Shown here: positions 1 through 8,976 of the stretch, piece after piece
Numbering within the stretch: the first letter of the stretch is position 1
How the letters are laid out: every line of letters starts with the position of its first letter
NCBI GenBank assembly: GCA_964654825.1
Contig: CAZZKG010000021.1
Coordinates: forward strand, 1 to 52,828
Direction: 5' to 3'
DNA length: 52,828 bases
Source: CAZZKG01 sp964654825
GTDB lineage: Bacteria; Gemmatimonadota; CAZMKB01
Made by a program: the position numbers and the translations under genes
Notes under the pieces: model-generated
Database searches by the model: none
What the model saw: the letters and a program-made list of their open reading frames with translations, nothing else
What the model was told of the DNA's origin: nothing

Positions 1-63
1 ACAAATCGAAACAGTAATCGCTCTGTGCCCCATTCCGGTGGCTTCCCTGCTCGCGCTGTGCAT
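1..63 (-). CDS. Start of an unidentified protein, cut by the window edge
   Basis: Only the first 21 codons are visible (MHSASREATGMGHRAITVSI and one more residue). An ATG at 63 is preceded by an AGGGGG ribosome binding site six bases away, 36 bases after the stop of the preceding minus-strand gene. It is therefore probably the next gene of the same operon. Too little is present to assign a family. Confidence 0.5.
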   Translation of the reverse strand, partial: MHSASREATGMGHRAITVSIC

Positions 64-99
64 CGTGAACCCCCTGGTATATCTGAGTTTTTCTTCCCA

Positions 100-558
100 T
101 CATCTGTGTACTATAACTTGCCAGTCCCCCTGGACATACTCAACATCATTTTCTTCACTCTCAGGGTCGAGGCACTCACATGACAGTTTCACATCCAGTA
201 CAGCAGTCTTCCCCAGGATTTCCTCCCTCAGAATCAGGCTTTCACAGTTGAGCTTGAGGTCGACCACTTCAGCAGCCAGTCTCTCACTGCCGAATGCCAT
301 TAAAAACTGGGACATGTCTTCCCCCTCAATGGAAAACGCTCGAGGTCCGGTCTGCCCGATTTCCGGCCCTTCTGATGCCGCGCGTGCTCCGGCTTCGCTC
401 AAACCGGGCCAGTGCCCGCTCAGGATCCATGCGATGCTCAGCAGGAACAGGATCATCAGAAGACCCTGAACAATTCTCCCTGCGAAAAGTACTCTCACTC
501 TCCGATTCTGATCAACGGTTCTCGCATCCGCTTCGGGATCAAGTCTTTTTGCCCTCAT
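100..558 (-). CDS. Small single-pass membrane protein of unknown function
   Basis: A 152-residue protein with a basic N-terminus, one membrane span at about residues 22-44 and a soluble remainder of about 105 residues, likely outside the cytoplasm, ending in an acidic stretch. Of two in-frame ATGs, the one at 558 is chosen because AGGAGGT lies six bases upstream; the ATG at 579 has no such site. Two cysteines sit in the distal part (NCES and SCECL). I recognise no family. It follows a receiver-domain gene by 36 bases and precedes another start by 36 bases, so it probably belongs to one transcript with the IPT/PEGA protein and the response regulator. Confidence 0.65.
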   Translation of the reverse strand: MRAKRLDPEADARTVDQNRRVRVLFAGRIVQGLLMILFLLSIAWILSGHWPGLSEAGARAASEGPEIGQTGPRAFSIEGEDMSQFLMAFGSERLAAEVVDLKLNCESLILREEILGKTAVLDVKLSCECLDPESEENDVEYVQGDWQVIVHR

Positions 559-594
559 GACACACCTCCTGTGAATCATGCTCTCTGAAAGAGA

Positions 595-1026
595 TCAGCA
601 ATGATCTTTCCCCCCGCCTAACAGCTCTTCGATCTTCTTTCTCAAGGCGTCCACCTCCGGCGGCTTCGCATAAAACGCACTGGCCAGGAGGTCCTCACAC
701 TCCCTCCTAGTCTCCTCGTCATCCATCCTTGTCAGAATGATTATCGGCAGCTCCTTACCCCATTTGTCTCTGATGATTTCAAGAACTTCAATACCCTCTC
801 TTTCATCATTCTCAGCGAAAAAGGCCGGCATGTTCAAATCCAGGAGTATCAGATCGAATCTTTCCCTCTCCAGCAGTTCTATTCCCTTCCTGCTCTCGGT
901 TACCGTGTGGAAAGCATAAGGGCCGTCGAGCAGATAGGTGAGATCGTCGGCAAACTCATCATCATCATCTATCATGAGAATCTTCGATCGACCGGAGTCT
1001 GTCTTCACGTTGTGTTTCATTCTCAT
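595..1026 (-). CDS. Stand-alone response-regulator receiver domain protein
   Basis: A 143-residue single-domain receiver (CheY-like) protein. The acidic pocket is D20-D21, the phospho-acceptor is D63 in LLDLNMP, the switch threonine is T99 in IILTR, and the conserved lysine is K121 followed by a Pro (AKPP). About 14 extra N-terminal residues precede the fold and there is no output domain. It would therefore act by binding a partner or passing phosphate on. The start ATG overlaps the stop of the upstream gene (ATGA at 1023-1026), which suggests translational coupling to the GspN/IPT/PEGA protein. No histidine kinase is visible in the window. Confidence 0.85.
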   Translation of the reverse strand: MRMKHNVKTDSGRSKILMIDDDDEFADDLTYLLDGPYAFHTVTESRKGIELLERERFDLILLDLNMPAFFAENDEREGIEVLEIIRDKWGKELPIIILTRMDDEETRRECEDLLASAFYAKPPEVDALRKKIEELLGGGKDHC

Positions 1027-3409
1027 CTTTCCTCACACTTAAATTCGAAGAATTTCTGCACTTCCTGATTGACGATAACATCCACATCGTATTCGAACAC
1101 ACCCGGCGGGCATTCAGGCTGATCGATTTTCACTCTGTGATGACCGGGGGGCAGCTTTACGTAGTTCGGTACGGTCTTCGTGCCGAGGAGTTTCCCGTCA
1201 ATGTAGCATTCACCTCCCCTTATATTCGCATCTATCTGGAGAGCCCCTTTGGGTTGTTCGACCAGTGTCAGTTTTGCCTCAGGATTCCCCTGTGGTGTGT
1301 GTACCGTCAGAGTAGCCGAACCCGCTTTTTGTTCATCAAGCACAATCAGTGAGAAAGTGAGCTGTGTTCCATCAGAGTTCACCTTTGGGGGGTTGCCTAC
1401 GTTTGCGAACCGATTTACAGTTACTTCTGAGGCACCCTGCAGGCCACTCCCTTTAATCGTTATCTGCCTCCGTTTTCCTATAGTGAGTTTTCGTGGTTCT
1501 ACGGATGTGATGGCTGCTTGCTTTGAGAGTAAAATCGTGGCTGTCGGGCTCCCCTGCGGTGTGTGTACCGTGAGTGTGAAAGCCTCGGCTGCCTGTCCTT
1601 CAGATAAAGTGATGTAGACAGAAAGCCCGGTTCCATCATCATTCACTTCGGGAGGATTTTCAACAACCGCCGCTCTATCTGTCGTCACAGCCATTGCTCC
1701 ACGTAAGTTACGGCCCGTGATTGTCACGAGCGTATGCTTTCCTGATTGAAATTCAGCGGGATCGACCGATTCAATTGATGGTAACTCCAGTATCGCCACC
1801 TGTGTCTGTGGCATTCCCCGGGGAGTGTAGATAGTGAGAACAGATGATCCGGAGGCTTGGCCCTCAGGTACTGTTATATAGACGGTGAGCTCGGTACCAT
1901 CGGCATTCACAGCTGGCGGATTCTCGATAGTGGCCGTACCATCCATGGTCACTGCAGTCGCACCCTGAAGGTCACTGCCCGAGATCGTGAGAAGAGTGCG
2001 TCTCCCGGTTGTAATCTGAGGAGGGTCGACTAAACGTATCGCCGGGGCGGGAGAAGGTTCAGAAACGCCTGTCTCTTCAACTGATTCTTCATCCATTGTT
2101 TCCAGCTCGGCAGGTTTCTCATCGCGGGAATCCCTCGGAGTTCTACCTTCATTCTCAACAACCCCGGATTCCTGTTGATTTTTTCTGGACACCTTACTAA
2201 CCCGTTTCTCATCGGGGGGCCGGGCCTCTTGGTCGGAAGAACCGAAGACCGGATTGCCGAGTGTACCGCTCGCATTGATCACAAATTCCTTCTCATCTAC
2301 ACTCACAGACTGTCCTGTCAGTCGTTCCAGACTCACCAGCGCCCCCCGCACATCACGGGAGATATCTTTCACTTTGAGTTCAGCGGTCCTGATCACCGAA
2401 TTGTCCGGATCCGCCTCATCGATATCGACTTCAGCTTCCAGGAACGCTTTCAGAAACGGAGTGAGGAGCTCTGTGTCCGACAGGACGAGATGACCATCTT
2501 CGTACGAGTACTCTGTAGAGAATTTGTCGACGGCTATCTCATCCATGGCGATGTCGGTCATGCGTCCGAGTGGAGACATTTCCAATTCCTGTTTGAGTCT
2601 GCCGGAAAATAGCCCGGTCAGCCCTTCTACCAGAAGTGTGGTTTCCCCACTCGGGAGAACGAGGCTTCTCCGGCCGGACCGCTTGAGATCAAATTCTGCA
2701 TTTGATTCGACTTTCAGCCTTTTTAGGCTGTATTTACCCGACTCGTGCGATTGCCCCACACTGATGCCGCTCGGAGTCATTTCGAAGTCCACTTCGACAA
2801 GCACTCTTTCCGGTCTGAAATTCAGAAGGCTGTTTCCAGAGTATTTGAGGTTCCCCGAGACTTTCATCGAAACAACAGGGGTGTCGATCTCAAAACGATC
2901 GACAGATACCTCCTTCGAGTCGGGATCGTAGAAAACACTCAGGGAAGCATCCTCAATCGTTGTGATTTTTTCCTCATCGTCGGCGATCAGAGAAAGTTCC
3001 CGAAAAAGAGCAGGATCATCGATCTTCAGATCATGCAATGAAATGACGAGACGCTGACTCTCATCTGGGAGGCCAAGAAGGGCAGCTCCAAACATATCTC
3101 CGGTGATATGCCCATCAAAATCATACGTTATTTCTTCAACAGAGATTCTCCGGTTTTTTCGATCGGATCTGAAATCCAGCCCGTCCAGTACGATAGTCGC
3201 AGAACGCACATCCTCGAGCCTCTCATTTTTCACGAGTTTGATCGCATCGGAATATGAGCATCCGACCGAGATCTCTTCGCATTTAAAAACTTCTCCGTGA
3301 GCTCTTTCCTCAATTTTCACGTCTTCAAGGGAAGCTTGTGCAAAGAGCGGGCTCACCGACAAATCGGAATACGTGAAAATGGTGGACTCCGGCATCTCTG
3401 CAGTGAGCG
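1023..3409 (-). CDS. GspN/AsmA-like envelope protein with three IPT repeats and a PEGA domain (5' end in gap)
   Basis: At least 790 residues, numbered here from the first visible methionine at 3395. The frame stays open into the N run, so the real start and the expected membrane anchor are missing. Residues 1-395 resemble the repetitive beta-rich region of GspN/AsmA-type proteins (weak assignment). An acidic, Pro-rich linker follows (about 395-452). Three tandem repeats of 88, 88 and 87 residues at 453-540, 541-628 and 629-715 each carry a VDP or VEP start, a T-I-x-G core, NPP and DGT; these are IPT/TIG immunoglobulin-like folds. Residues 716-790 are a PEGA domain (CYIDGKLLGT, LPPGHHRVKI). 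This suggests a surface or periplasmic protein. It is translationally coupled to a receiver protein, which is odd for an envelope protein. Expected homologues include proteins annotated as type II secretion N. Confidence 0.7.
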
Positions 3410-3509
3410 NNNNNNNNNNNNNNNNNNNNNNNNNNNNNNNNNNNNNNNNNNNNNNNNNNNNNNNNNNNNNNNNNNNNNNNNNNNNNNNNNNNNNNNNNNN
3501 NNNNNNNNN
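3410..3509. other. Assembly gap (100 N)
   Basis: A run of exactly 100 N, the usual placeholder for a scaffold join of unknown length. It removes the 5' end of the IPT/PEGA gene and its promoter. Confidence 0.98.
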
Positions 3510-3634
3510 ATTATCGCTCGTTCATGAAGAACGAAAAGCAAATGAAATGCCAGCGGGCTCGGGAGATTTCATCTCCTCTGGCCAATCTGTTATCCTGTTG
3601 TAAATAAATCAGTTGGGTTGTATGGCATCGCCGA

Positions 3635-3970
3635 TTATTCAGGTGATCGCAGTCGGGGAATCGGGTGAGCGCAAACTCCCGTTGGCACTCTTTTCAGGAT
3701 AATTCGAAATTGCCTGGTAGAATAGTATGAACTACCGACAACTGAAGTTGTCACATTGAAAGGTGAGTTTGCTTTCTGTATCCATTTACCTGGAGATTCC
3801 GAGTCTTCTTGCAGGATAGTGCCGGTGAGGTTGATATAGGTCCAGCAGTCACACCTTCCAGCCACAGGCAGAGAGGTGGCACTATCATCTATCTGAAACC
3901 CGCAACCCGGGGGAGCGTGAATGAGCTGTTGCGTCTCCCCCTCACTTTTGTTACAATAAATCAGAACTTA
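3635..3970 (-). pseudogene. Possible remnant of a secreted-protein gene
   Basis: This otherwise gene-free stretch (3510-4249) holds a 112-codon open frame on the minus strand without a convincing start or ribosome binding site. The translation looks protein-like: a Cys-containing segment (VAGRCDCWTYINLTGTIL), a WIQKANSPF motif and an end reading SSYYSTRQFRIIL. Such endings occur in the last beta strands of secreted domains. I cannot name the family. It may be the 3' end of a gene whose front was lost, or chance. The rest of the interval shows no gene. Confidence 0.3.
3929..3957 (+). promoter_or_regulatory. Candidate sigma-70 promoter
   Basis: TTGCGT, 17-base spacer, TACAAT. Both boxes deviate from consensus. 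It would give a leader of nearly 290 bases before the heparinase-like gene, so the assignment is weak. Confidence 0.3.
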
Positions 3971-4249
3971 TTCTCACGTTCTACCTGATCCTGACCGGGA
4001 GGGTAGAGATATAACACCTGCGACAGGTTTCCGTGGCGGAGAGGGCCCGGCAGGAACACGGAAATCCCTCCCGGCATCGCGTCACGCAACGCCTGATCCT
4101 CTTCTCGACGAGCGAGGCAGAGCCGAATTTCCCTGTCCCGGTTAGACTGGAACAGATATTGCGTTTTTTAAGGTCAATTTTCGCGCCTCCTGGTACCGTT
4201 TCTTTAAGCCTAAGAAAAGGCTTTTGAGAAGGAAAGAAAATTTCGCCTG

Positions 4250-6505
4250 ATGGAGCCCGGCAGAGTGAAAAATATCTTGAAACTCCTCCTCGTCCTGGTG
4301 GCGGTCTGCCTGTTGATCACAGCGTTCGCCCTGCGCTATCTCGGATTCAACAATTACACCTGGGATGCCCGATTGATCGCCGATGACTCGTATGACGGCG
4401 TGCTGATCGATAAGGACAAATACAGAGGGGCCGGAAGCGTCGACTCCGGATCTCTGCAGAAAATCTTCACCCGAAGCGATATCCGCTCCCTGTTCAGGGG
4501 CAGAATCGTCGATGAGTTCAACGAAACCGCTCTGATGTATCTCCTCACTCCTCCCGGCAATCCCGCCAGGGCCGAGCTGGCTCGCGAGCTGAAGAAGCGG
4601 CTTCTGGACGAGGCGGAACAGGGCAACTACACGGGTCCGGCCCACAGCGTTAAATATGTCCAGTTCGTCGCAATGACCAGAGCGCTGATGTTTCTGATGC
4701 TGAAGGATATCGAGGGACTCTTCTCCGAAAACGAATCGATACGGATCGTCGACTGGTTTAAAAACGTGGTCGAGAGATCATTCACCGTCGAGTGGGTCGA
4801 CTACCTGTATGCGTGGAAATTCAGGATCAAACCTCAGGGTCCTTACGTGAACCAGGAAATGGGCGGCGGTGCGCTCGTAGTGTTCGCCGAGGTGATTAAA
4901 GATCGATACCCCGAACTTTCACGGAAATGTCTGGATTACATCGACGAGAAATCCGTCTTCTGGAAGGGAAATTTCAGGAACACCGACGACAGTCTCATGT
5001 ATCAGAAAGTGTGGATCTATAGTGCGTACCTCATGTCGCGGTTCAGGCCGCAGGAAGAACTGCAGCAGTCGGAAAACGCCAGGAAGTCTTTCGAGTGGCT
5101 GTGCAAGCAGTGGCCCTCGACGGGTATTTCACCCGCCTACAACGAGCTCCATCCGATTCAGATACCGGACATCCTGAGTCTCGGGGCTCATCTCTTCAAC
5201 GACGGGCGGTACAAGTGGATCGCCAACCGTATCCTCAACCACATGGAAGAGCACAGACTCGGGTTTACCTATGAGCCCACATTTCTGTACGGTTTCGATT
5301 TCTGGAATGATTCTCTTCGCTGTGTCGTCCCCGACTGGGGATCGATGTACCTCGAAGGTCCCGGCAATCTTCCTTTCGACCCGGGCCCTTCCGGCCCCGA
5401 CAAAATCATCCTGCGGGACGGATGGGACGATTCCTCCCTGTACCTGCTGTTGAACCTGCGGTACGTCGGGTGGCACGGCTACAAAGCACCGAACGCAGTC
5501 ATCAACATCATCTGCGGAGAGCCCTTCGTAGGCGAAGACTACATCCTCCAGAGCAACCAGGTCGTACCGCTGGGCCGCAAGGAGAATCGAGACGGCCGGA
5601 TTGACCGTGTCAGACTGAACGGCCTTCAGGTCGCCCGCAGCCCCCTCGTCAGATCGATCGGCGAAGGACTCCGGATCTGGTCTCCCTGGGAACAGGACCT
5701 GCCGCCATACGCCTCGGTCGCATACCTCCGGGTAGAGGACCGTATGGATGTCAGCAAGTCACTCATCACCGACTGGCATGGCTGGGATCACACCAGGTTC
5801 TGCGCACTCGTGAAAGACAAATTCCTCGCAGTCGTGGACAACGCGGTGGGCCGTACACAAAAGAAGGTCGCGATCACCTGGCACCTGAAAGGAAATGCAG
5901 TCAAGAAAGGTCAAAACATTCTTCTCTCTCAGAACGGATACCGGATGCAGGTTTTCCTCCCACACGAATCTTCATGGTATGTGACGAACATCTACGACGG
6001 TACCGAACAGGCAGAGCCGGCAGGGGAGATTCACGATATGGACCTCGACGTCGTAATGGTTTCCGAAGGGAAAGACGAGTTCAGTACTGTCTCGCTCTTT
6101 ATCCCGGACAGGGGCTTAAGCGCCGATGATCTGAGAAAAGTTTCCCTGGTCGACGTCAGGGCGAAAGATGGTTCACCTGCGTATCCGCGTGCGCTGGGAG
6201 TGAATATCGATGGGACTGCCGACTCATGGATGCTCGGTTCAAGTTTCGAGAACACCTCGTTTCGTTTCGGCGATATGTCCTGTGATGCCGAACTCTTCCT
6301 CATAGAGAAAAAGGGGGCTTCCTGGGACATCAGTTTCACCTCGGGATCTGAGTTCGGTTTTCATACCGGTAACCTCCTCGTCTCGGCCGAAATTTTTACC
6401 GGCGGCAGTTGGATTCCGGTGACATGGATGGACCTCGGCGGGAGCCAGTATCTGAAAGTTACGGTAGACTCGGGACTCCTGAGAGTACAATTTGACGGGA
6501 GCTGA
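4250..6505 (+). CDS. Membrane-anchored heparinase II/III-like protein
   Basis: A 751-residue protein with one N-terminal membrane anchor (residues 8-29), a mostly helical half (about 60-380) and a beta-rich half. This is the architecture of heparinase II/III and alginate-lyase-like polysaccharide lyases. The join carries the family signature: RDGWDDSSLYLLLNL near 388, then VGWHGYKAPN with H409, and ICGEPFVGED. Full catalytic Tyr/His/Asn assignment is not possible by eye. The glycosyltransferase 7 bases downstream suggests a shared role in making, trimming or exporting a surface glycan. An alternative start is GTG at 4265, nine bases after GGAG; the ATG at 4250 has no well-placed ribosome binding site. 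Confidence 0.7.
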   Translation: MEPGRVKNILKLLLVLVAVCLLITAFALRYLGFNNYTWDARLIADDSYDGVLIDKDKYRGAGSVDSGSLQKIFTRSDIRSLFRGRIVDEFNETALMYLLTPPGNPARAELARELKKRLLDEAEQGNYTGPAHSVKYVQFVAMTRALMFLMLKDIEGLFSENESIRIVDWFKNVVERSFTVEWVDYLYAWKFRIKPQGPYVNQEMGGGALVVFAEVIKDRYPELSRKCLDYIDEKSVFWKGNFRNTDDSLMYQKVWIYSAYLMSRFRPQEELQQSENARKSFEWLCKQWPSTGISPAYNELHPIQIPDILSLGAHLFNDGRYKWIANRILNHMEEHRLGFTYEPTFLYGFDFWNDSLRCVVPDWGSMYLEGPGNLPFDPGPSGPDKIILRDGWDDSSLYLLLNLRYVGWHGYKAPNAVINIICGEPFVGEDYILQSNQVVPLGRKENRDGRIDRVRLNGLQVARSPLVRSIGEGLRIWSPWEQDLPPYASVAYLRVEDRMDVSKSLITDWHGWDHTRFCALVKDKFLAVVDNAVGRTQKKVAITWHLKGNAVKKGQNILLSQNGYRMQVFLPHESSWYVTNIYDGTEQAEPAGEIHDMDLDVVMVSEGKDEFSTVSLFIPDRGLSADDLRKVSLVDVRAKDGSPAYPRALGVNIDGTADSWMLGSSFENTSFRFGDMSCDAELFLIEKKGASWDISFTSGSEFGFHTGNLLVSAEIFTGGSWIPVTWMDLGGSQYLKVTVDSGLLRVQFDGS

Positions 6506-6512
6506 ATCTCAC

Positions 6513-7694
6513 ATGAAGGGATTGCGGAACATCCGGACCGGTCAGGCTCTGATCGTTATCATGCTGATCGTTGTTCTCATCAGGCTCATCTTCTTCTTCG
6601 CCATCTTCAAACCTCGATATGAACAGATGAACTGGGGCTGGGATGATAACTATGATGAAGTCGCGGAGAACTACGTGAACGGTTACGGCTGGGTCATCAA
6701 GCCCGGTCTCACGCCCACCCTCGTTAAACCTCCGATGTATCCAATCCTGCTCATCGCTTTGTACTCGGTGACGGGCCCACTGAATCTCGATGACATGAAT
6801 GACCGATTCATACTCGCTGTCGTCCAGTCTGTGATCCAGGCGCTCCTGTGTATATTCCTCTACCTGATCACGTTCCGTATTACGAAAGACAAATTGTTCG
6901 CTCTACTGGTCCCGTTGCTCTTTGCTCTGTACCCGCAATCATGGCTTTCATCGTCACTGGCGCACACCGAATCACTCTACTTCCTTCTCATGGGACTTTT
7001 CGTGTGGATGGGGATACGGCTGTTCGATCAACCCGATGTGAAAAACGCTCTCGGAGCGGGTCTGACCCTGGGGATCCTGACGCTCTGCCGTCCTGTAACG
7101 CTGTTGTTTCCGGTAGTTCTGGGGATGTATCTCCTCTTCAAATACAGGGTACGCGGAGTGATACTGGGGTTCTGCCTGCTATTGACATTTTTCGCATCGA
7201 TTGCACCGTGGACGATCAGGAACTATCTGGTTTCGGGCAACTTCGTCCTTCTCGTACAGGCCCAGCCGGATGTCATCGACGGTGAAGAGCTCGGGAGGCG
7301 ATCCGAGACCGACCTGGTATCCGAGAAGTTCGGAATCCTCATGAAGGATCCCGTCGCGTACGCCACAGACCTGGTGAGAAAGATGGGGACGTTCTGGTAC
7401 AGAGGCTACAAAGAGTCGACCACCCTCTTCCATCTCCTCACCCAGGTACCGCTGCTCTTTCTCGGGATTCTCGGGTTTCTATCAGCGTGGAAGAGGAGAT
7501 TCCCGGTTATCTTCTTTCTCCTCCTGATCGGATATTCCAATATCATCCATGCTGTCCTCGGGGACGAGGGATCGAGAGCGAGGTATTCGTTCCCCATAAT
7601 GCCGTACGTCATTCTCTTTGCGGCGTTCTTCGTCTACATACAAATCCTCGAGCGTAGAGAAGCCGGCGCAGAATCCCCGGCCCGGCCACGATAA
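6513..7694 (+). CDS. GT-C family membrane glycosyltransferase (ArnT/PMT-like)
   Basis: A 393-residue polytopic membrane protein of the dolichyl-phosphate-mannose/ArnT-like glycosyltransferase class. After the first span (about 12-32) a first external loop carries the acidic pair D44-D45 in WGWDDNYD, the usual catalytic position of GT-C enzymes. PPMYPILL and a string of hydrophobic segments follow. The ATG at 6513 is preferred over a TTG at 6492 because it follows a GGGAG site and does not overlap the upstream gene. It probably uses a polyprenyl-phosphate sugar donor on the periplasmic side. Acceptor and sugar cannot be told from sequence. It pairs with the heparinase-like gene. Confidence 0.75.
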   Translation: MKGLRNIRTGQALIVIMLIVVLIRLIFFFAIFKPRYEQMNWGWDDNYDEVAENYVNGYGWVIKPGLTPTLVKPPMYPILLIALYSVTGPLNLDDMNDRFILAVVQSVIQALLCIFLYLITFRITKDKLFALLVPLLFALYPQSWLSSSLAHTESLYFLLMGLFVWMGIRLFDQPDVKNALGAGLTLGILTLCRPVTLLFPVVLGMYLLFKYRVRGVILGFCLLLTFFASIAPWTIRNYLVSGNFVLLVQAQPDVIDGEELGRRSETDLVSEKFGILMKDPVAYATDLVRKMGTFWYRGYKESTTLFHLLTQVPLLFLGILGFLSAWKRRFPVIFFLLLIGYSNIIHAVLGDEGSRARYSFPIMPYVILFAAFFVYIQILERREAGAESPARPR

Positions 7695-7747
7695 CAGGAT
7701 AAAAGGTAGTTGGCCCTGGCAACAGGTGTGGCACACGTCATTCTGGA

Positions 7748-7776
7748 TTGATAAGAAACAGTAAACATGCTATTTT
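7748..7776 (+). promoter_or_regulatory. Promoter of the antitoxin remnant
   Basis: TTGATA, 17-base spacer, TATTTT. It lies just before an inverted repeat and the start of the truncated antitoxin gene at 7809. Confidence 0.45.
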
Positions 7777-7797
7777 ATACGAAGAATATACGTATAA
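7775..7797 (+). promoter_or_regulatory. Operator-like inverted repeat
   Basis: TTATACG, nine bases, CGTATAA: a perfect 7-base inverted repeat overlapping the -10 box and transcription start. Ribbon-helix-helix antitoxins autoregulate by binding such palindromes, so this is likely the former operator of the antitoxin gene that follows. Confidence 0.5.
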
Positions 7798-7808
7798 GAA
7801 GACCGCTA

Positions 7809-7937
7809 ATGCAGAAGAATCTTACTATTACGGTGGATGAAAGAATTTATAAAGCACCGCACAAGATAGTCAGCCGCCGTCGGATCCGACGGTCCGCTGC
7901 ACGATCCTCAGGTCGCCCACAACATGTTTTTCATTAA
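7809..7937 (+). pseudogene. Truncated ribbon-helix-helix antitoxin
   Basis: A 42-codon open frame beginning MQKNLTITVDERIYKAPHKI, then VSRRRI. This is the recognisable N-terminus of an addiction-module antitoxin family (known members read roughly MQKxLTITVDExVYxxLHxVVGRRRISRFIE). From about residue 27 the match is lost and a stop follows; intact members run to about 75-85 residues. An AGAAGA site sits seven bases before the ATG, and promoter and operator are still present. No toxin gene follows; the next gene is an AT-rich TPR gene five bases downstream. It is read as a decayed toxin-antitoxin locus. Confidence 0.55.
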
Positions 7938-7942
7938 GGACA

Positions 7943-8545
7943 ATGAGTAAACAAACAAAAATCATTAAGTTCCCCGGCAAACGTTTACAGTCAAGCATAT
8001 CATCCAATAAATATGATTACGAGTTTGATGATTTTGAAGAATGGGAAATATCTGTTGAGTTGAGGGAGAAAAAAGATTACCCTGGTTTAGTGAGTTATTG
8101 TGAAGGAAGAGCAAAAAGATTTCCAGATGACCCATATTCCCAATATTATTTAGGGGAAGCTTATGTATTAAATGGAGAATTTGAAAAGGCTATTCAGTTC
8201 CTCACGAAGCATCATAGTGAATTTCCTGAAAATATTGGTTTCCATCATATTATTCTTGATGCACTCTTTGCCCTGGGGAAGAACGAGGATGACTTCGATT
8301 GGATCGAAGGGCCTGTTATTTTAAGAATGTCCGATGAGATCCTTAATATATGCTACGAATTCCTTAAACCTAAAAGGAAACCTCGGACTATTTGTAATTT
8401 ATACACTGAATTCATTATTAAGGGTTATCTGCTCTTCACAGAGAAAGACCTGTTGAAAGCACTGTTGAATGATAACAGATTCATTGTTGATTGTGCTAAT
8501 AAAGGCATATTTGCAGAAGTGCGCGTAGCACGCAAGAAAAGATGA
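7943..8545 (+). CDS. AT-rich TPR-containing protein of unknown function
   Basis: A 200-residue soluble protein, start supported by AAGGAC just before the ATG. Residues 45-120 look like two tetratricopeptide-type repeats (YSQYYLGEAYVLNGEFEKAI and the following helix pair). The front is acidic (YEFDDFEEWE). Base composition and codon use are clearly richer in A+T than all neighbours, a sign of recent transfer. It directly follows the antitoxin remnant and may be transcribed from its promoter. No catalytic motif is visible; a scaffold or partner-binding role is only a guess. Confidence 0.6.
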   Translation: MSKQTKIIKFPGKRLQSSISSNKYDYEFDDFEEWEISVELREKKDYPGLVSYCEGRAKRFPDDPYSQYYLGEAYVLNGEFEKAIQFLTKHHSEFPENIGFHHIILDALFALGKNEDDFDWIEGPVILRMSDEILNICYEFLKPKRKPRTICNLYTEFIIKGYLLFTEKDLLKALLNDNRFIVDCANKGIFAEVRVARKKR

Positions 8546-8976
8546 TCCCTTTCATCCCATCCTTGCAAGCCTTCGTGAGGTTAGCCAGATCCACCCACCA
8601 CACATGAAAATTCACTTTTTCGGAAAACTCTCTGGACAAGGCCTGCCGGCTTTGTATACCTTGCCCTGTAAGCATCCCCTCATTGCCCACCACTCACGAC
8701 ACCAGGAATACCAGCACACTGAATGATACACTTCCACTGATGTCTGAATGTCTTTGAACCCTGTTGACAATAGATTACGAGTCAACATATAATTCCGGTG
8801 AATGTAATATCGTTCCTTTTTCCGGATGGCAGCGGTGACGGTTATACCCAACAGAAATACCGGAGGGAACCACAGCTGCCACCGATTCTTTATCAAACTG
8901 TAACTTGTTCACCGTACTAGAAGAAGTGCACGCCCTCTGACTCGAACACTGAACATACATCATGGAGGAGCTGTTC
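8546..8976 (+). other. Intergenic stretch
   Basis: 431 bases without a convincing gene. Short frames on both strands lack ribosome binding sites and known motifs. It contains the promoter at 8764-8793. Confidence 0.5.
8764..8793 (+). promoter_or_regulatory. Strong sigma-70 promoter for the M16-lyase operon
   Basis: TTGACA, 18-base spacer, TATAAT, both boxes perfect. It gives a leader of about 175 bases before the M16 peptidase start at 8977. Confidence 0.75.

Noticed and set aside
4033..4227. 64-codon plus-strand frame before the heparinase-like gene
   Set aside because: Arg/Pro-rich translation typical of non-coding GC-rich leader; no motif.
8546..8760. Possible remnant on the minus strand (VNFHVWWVDLANLTKACKDG)
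   Set aside because: Protein-like in places, but I could not connect it with any family and both strands give similar short frames.
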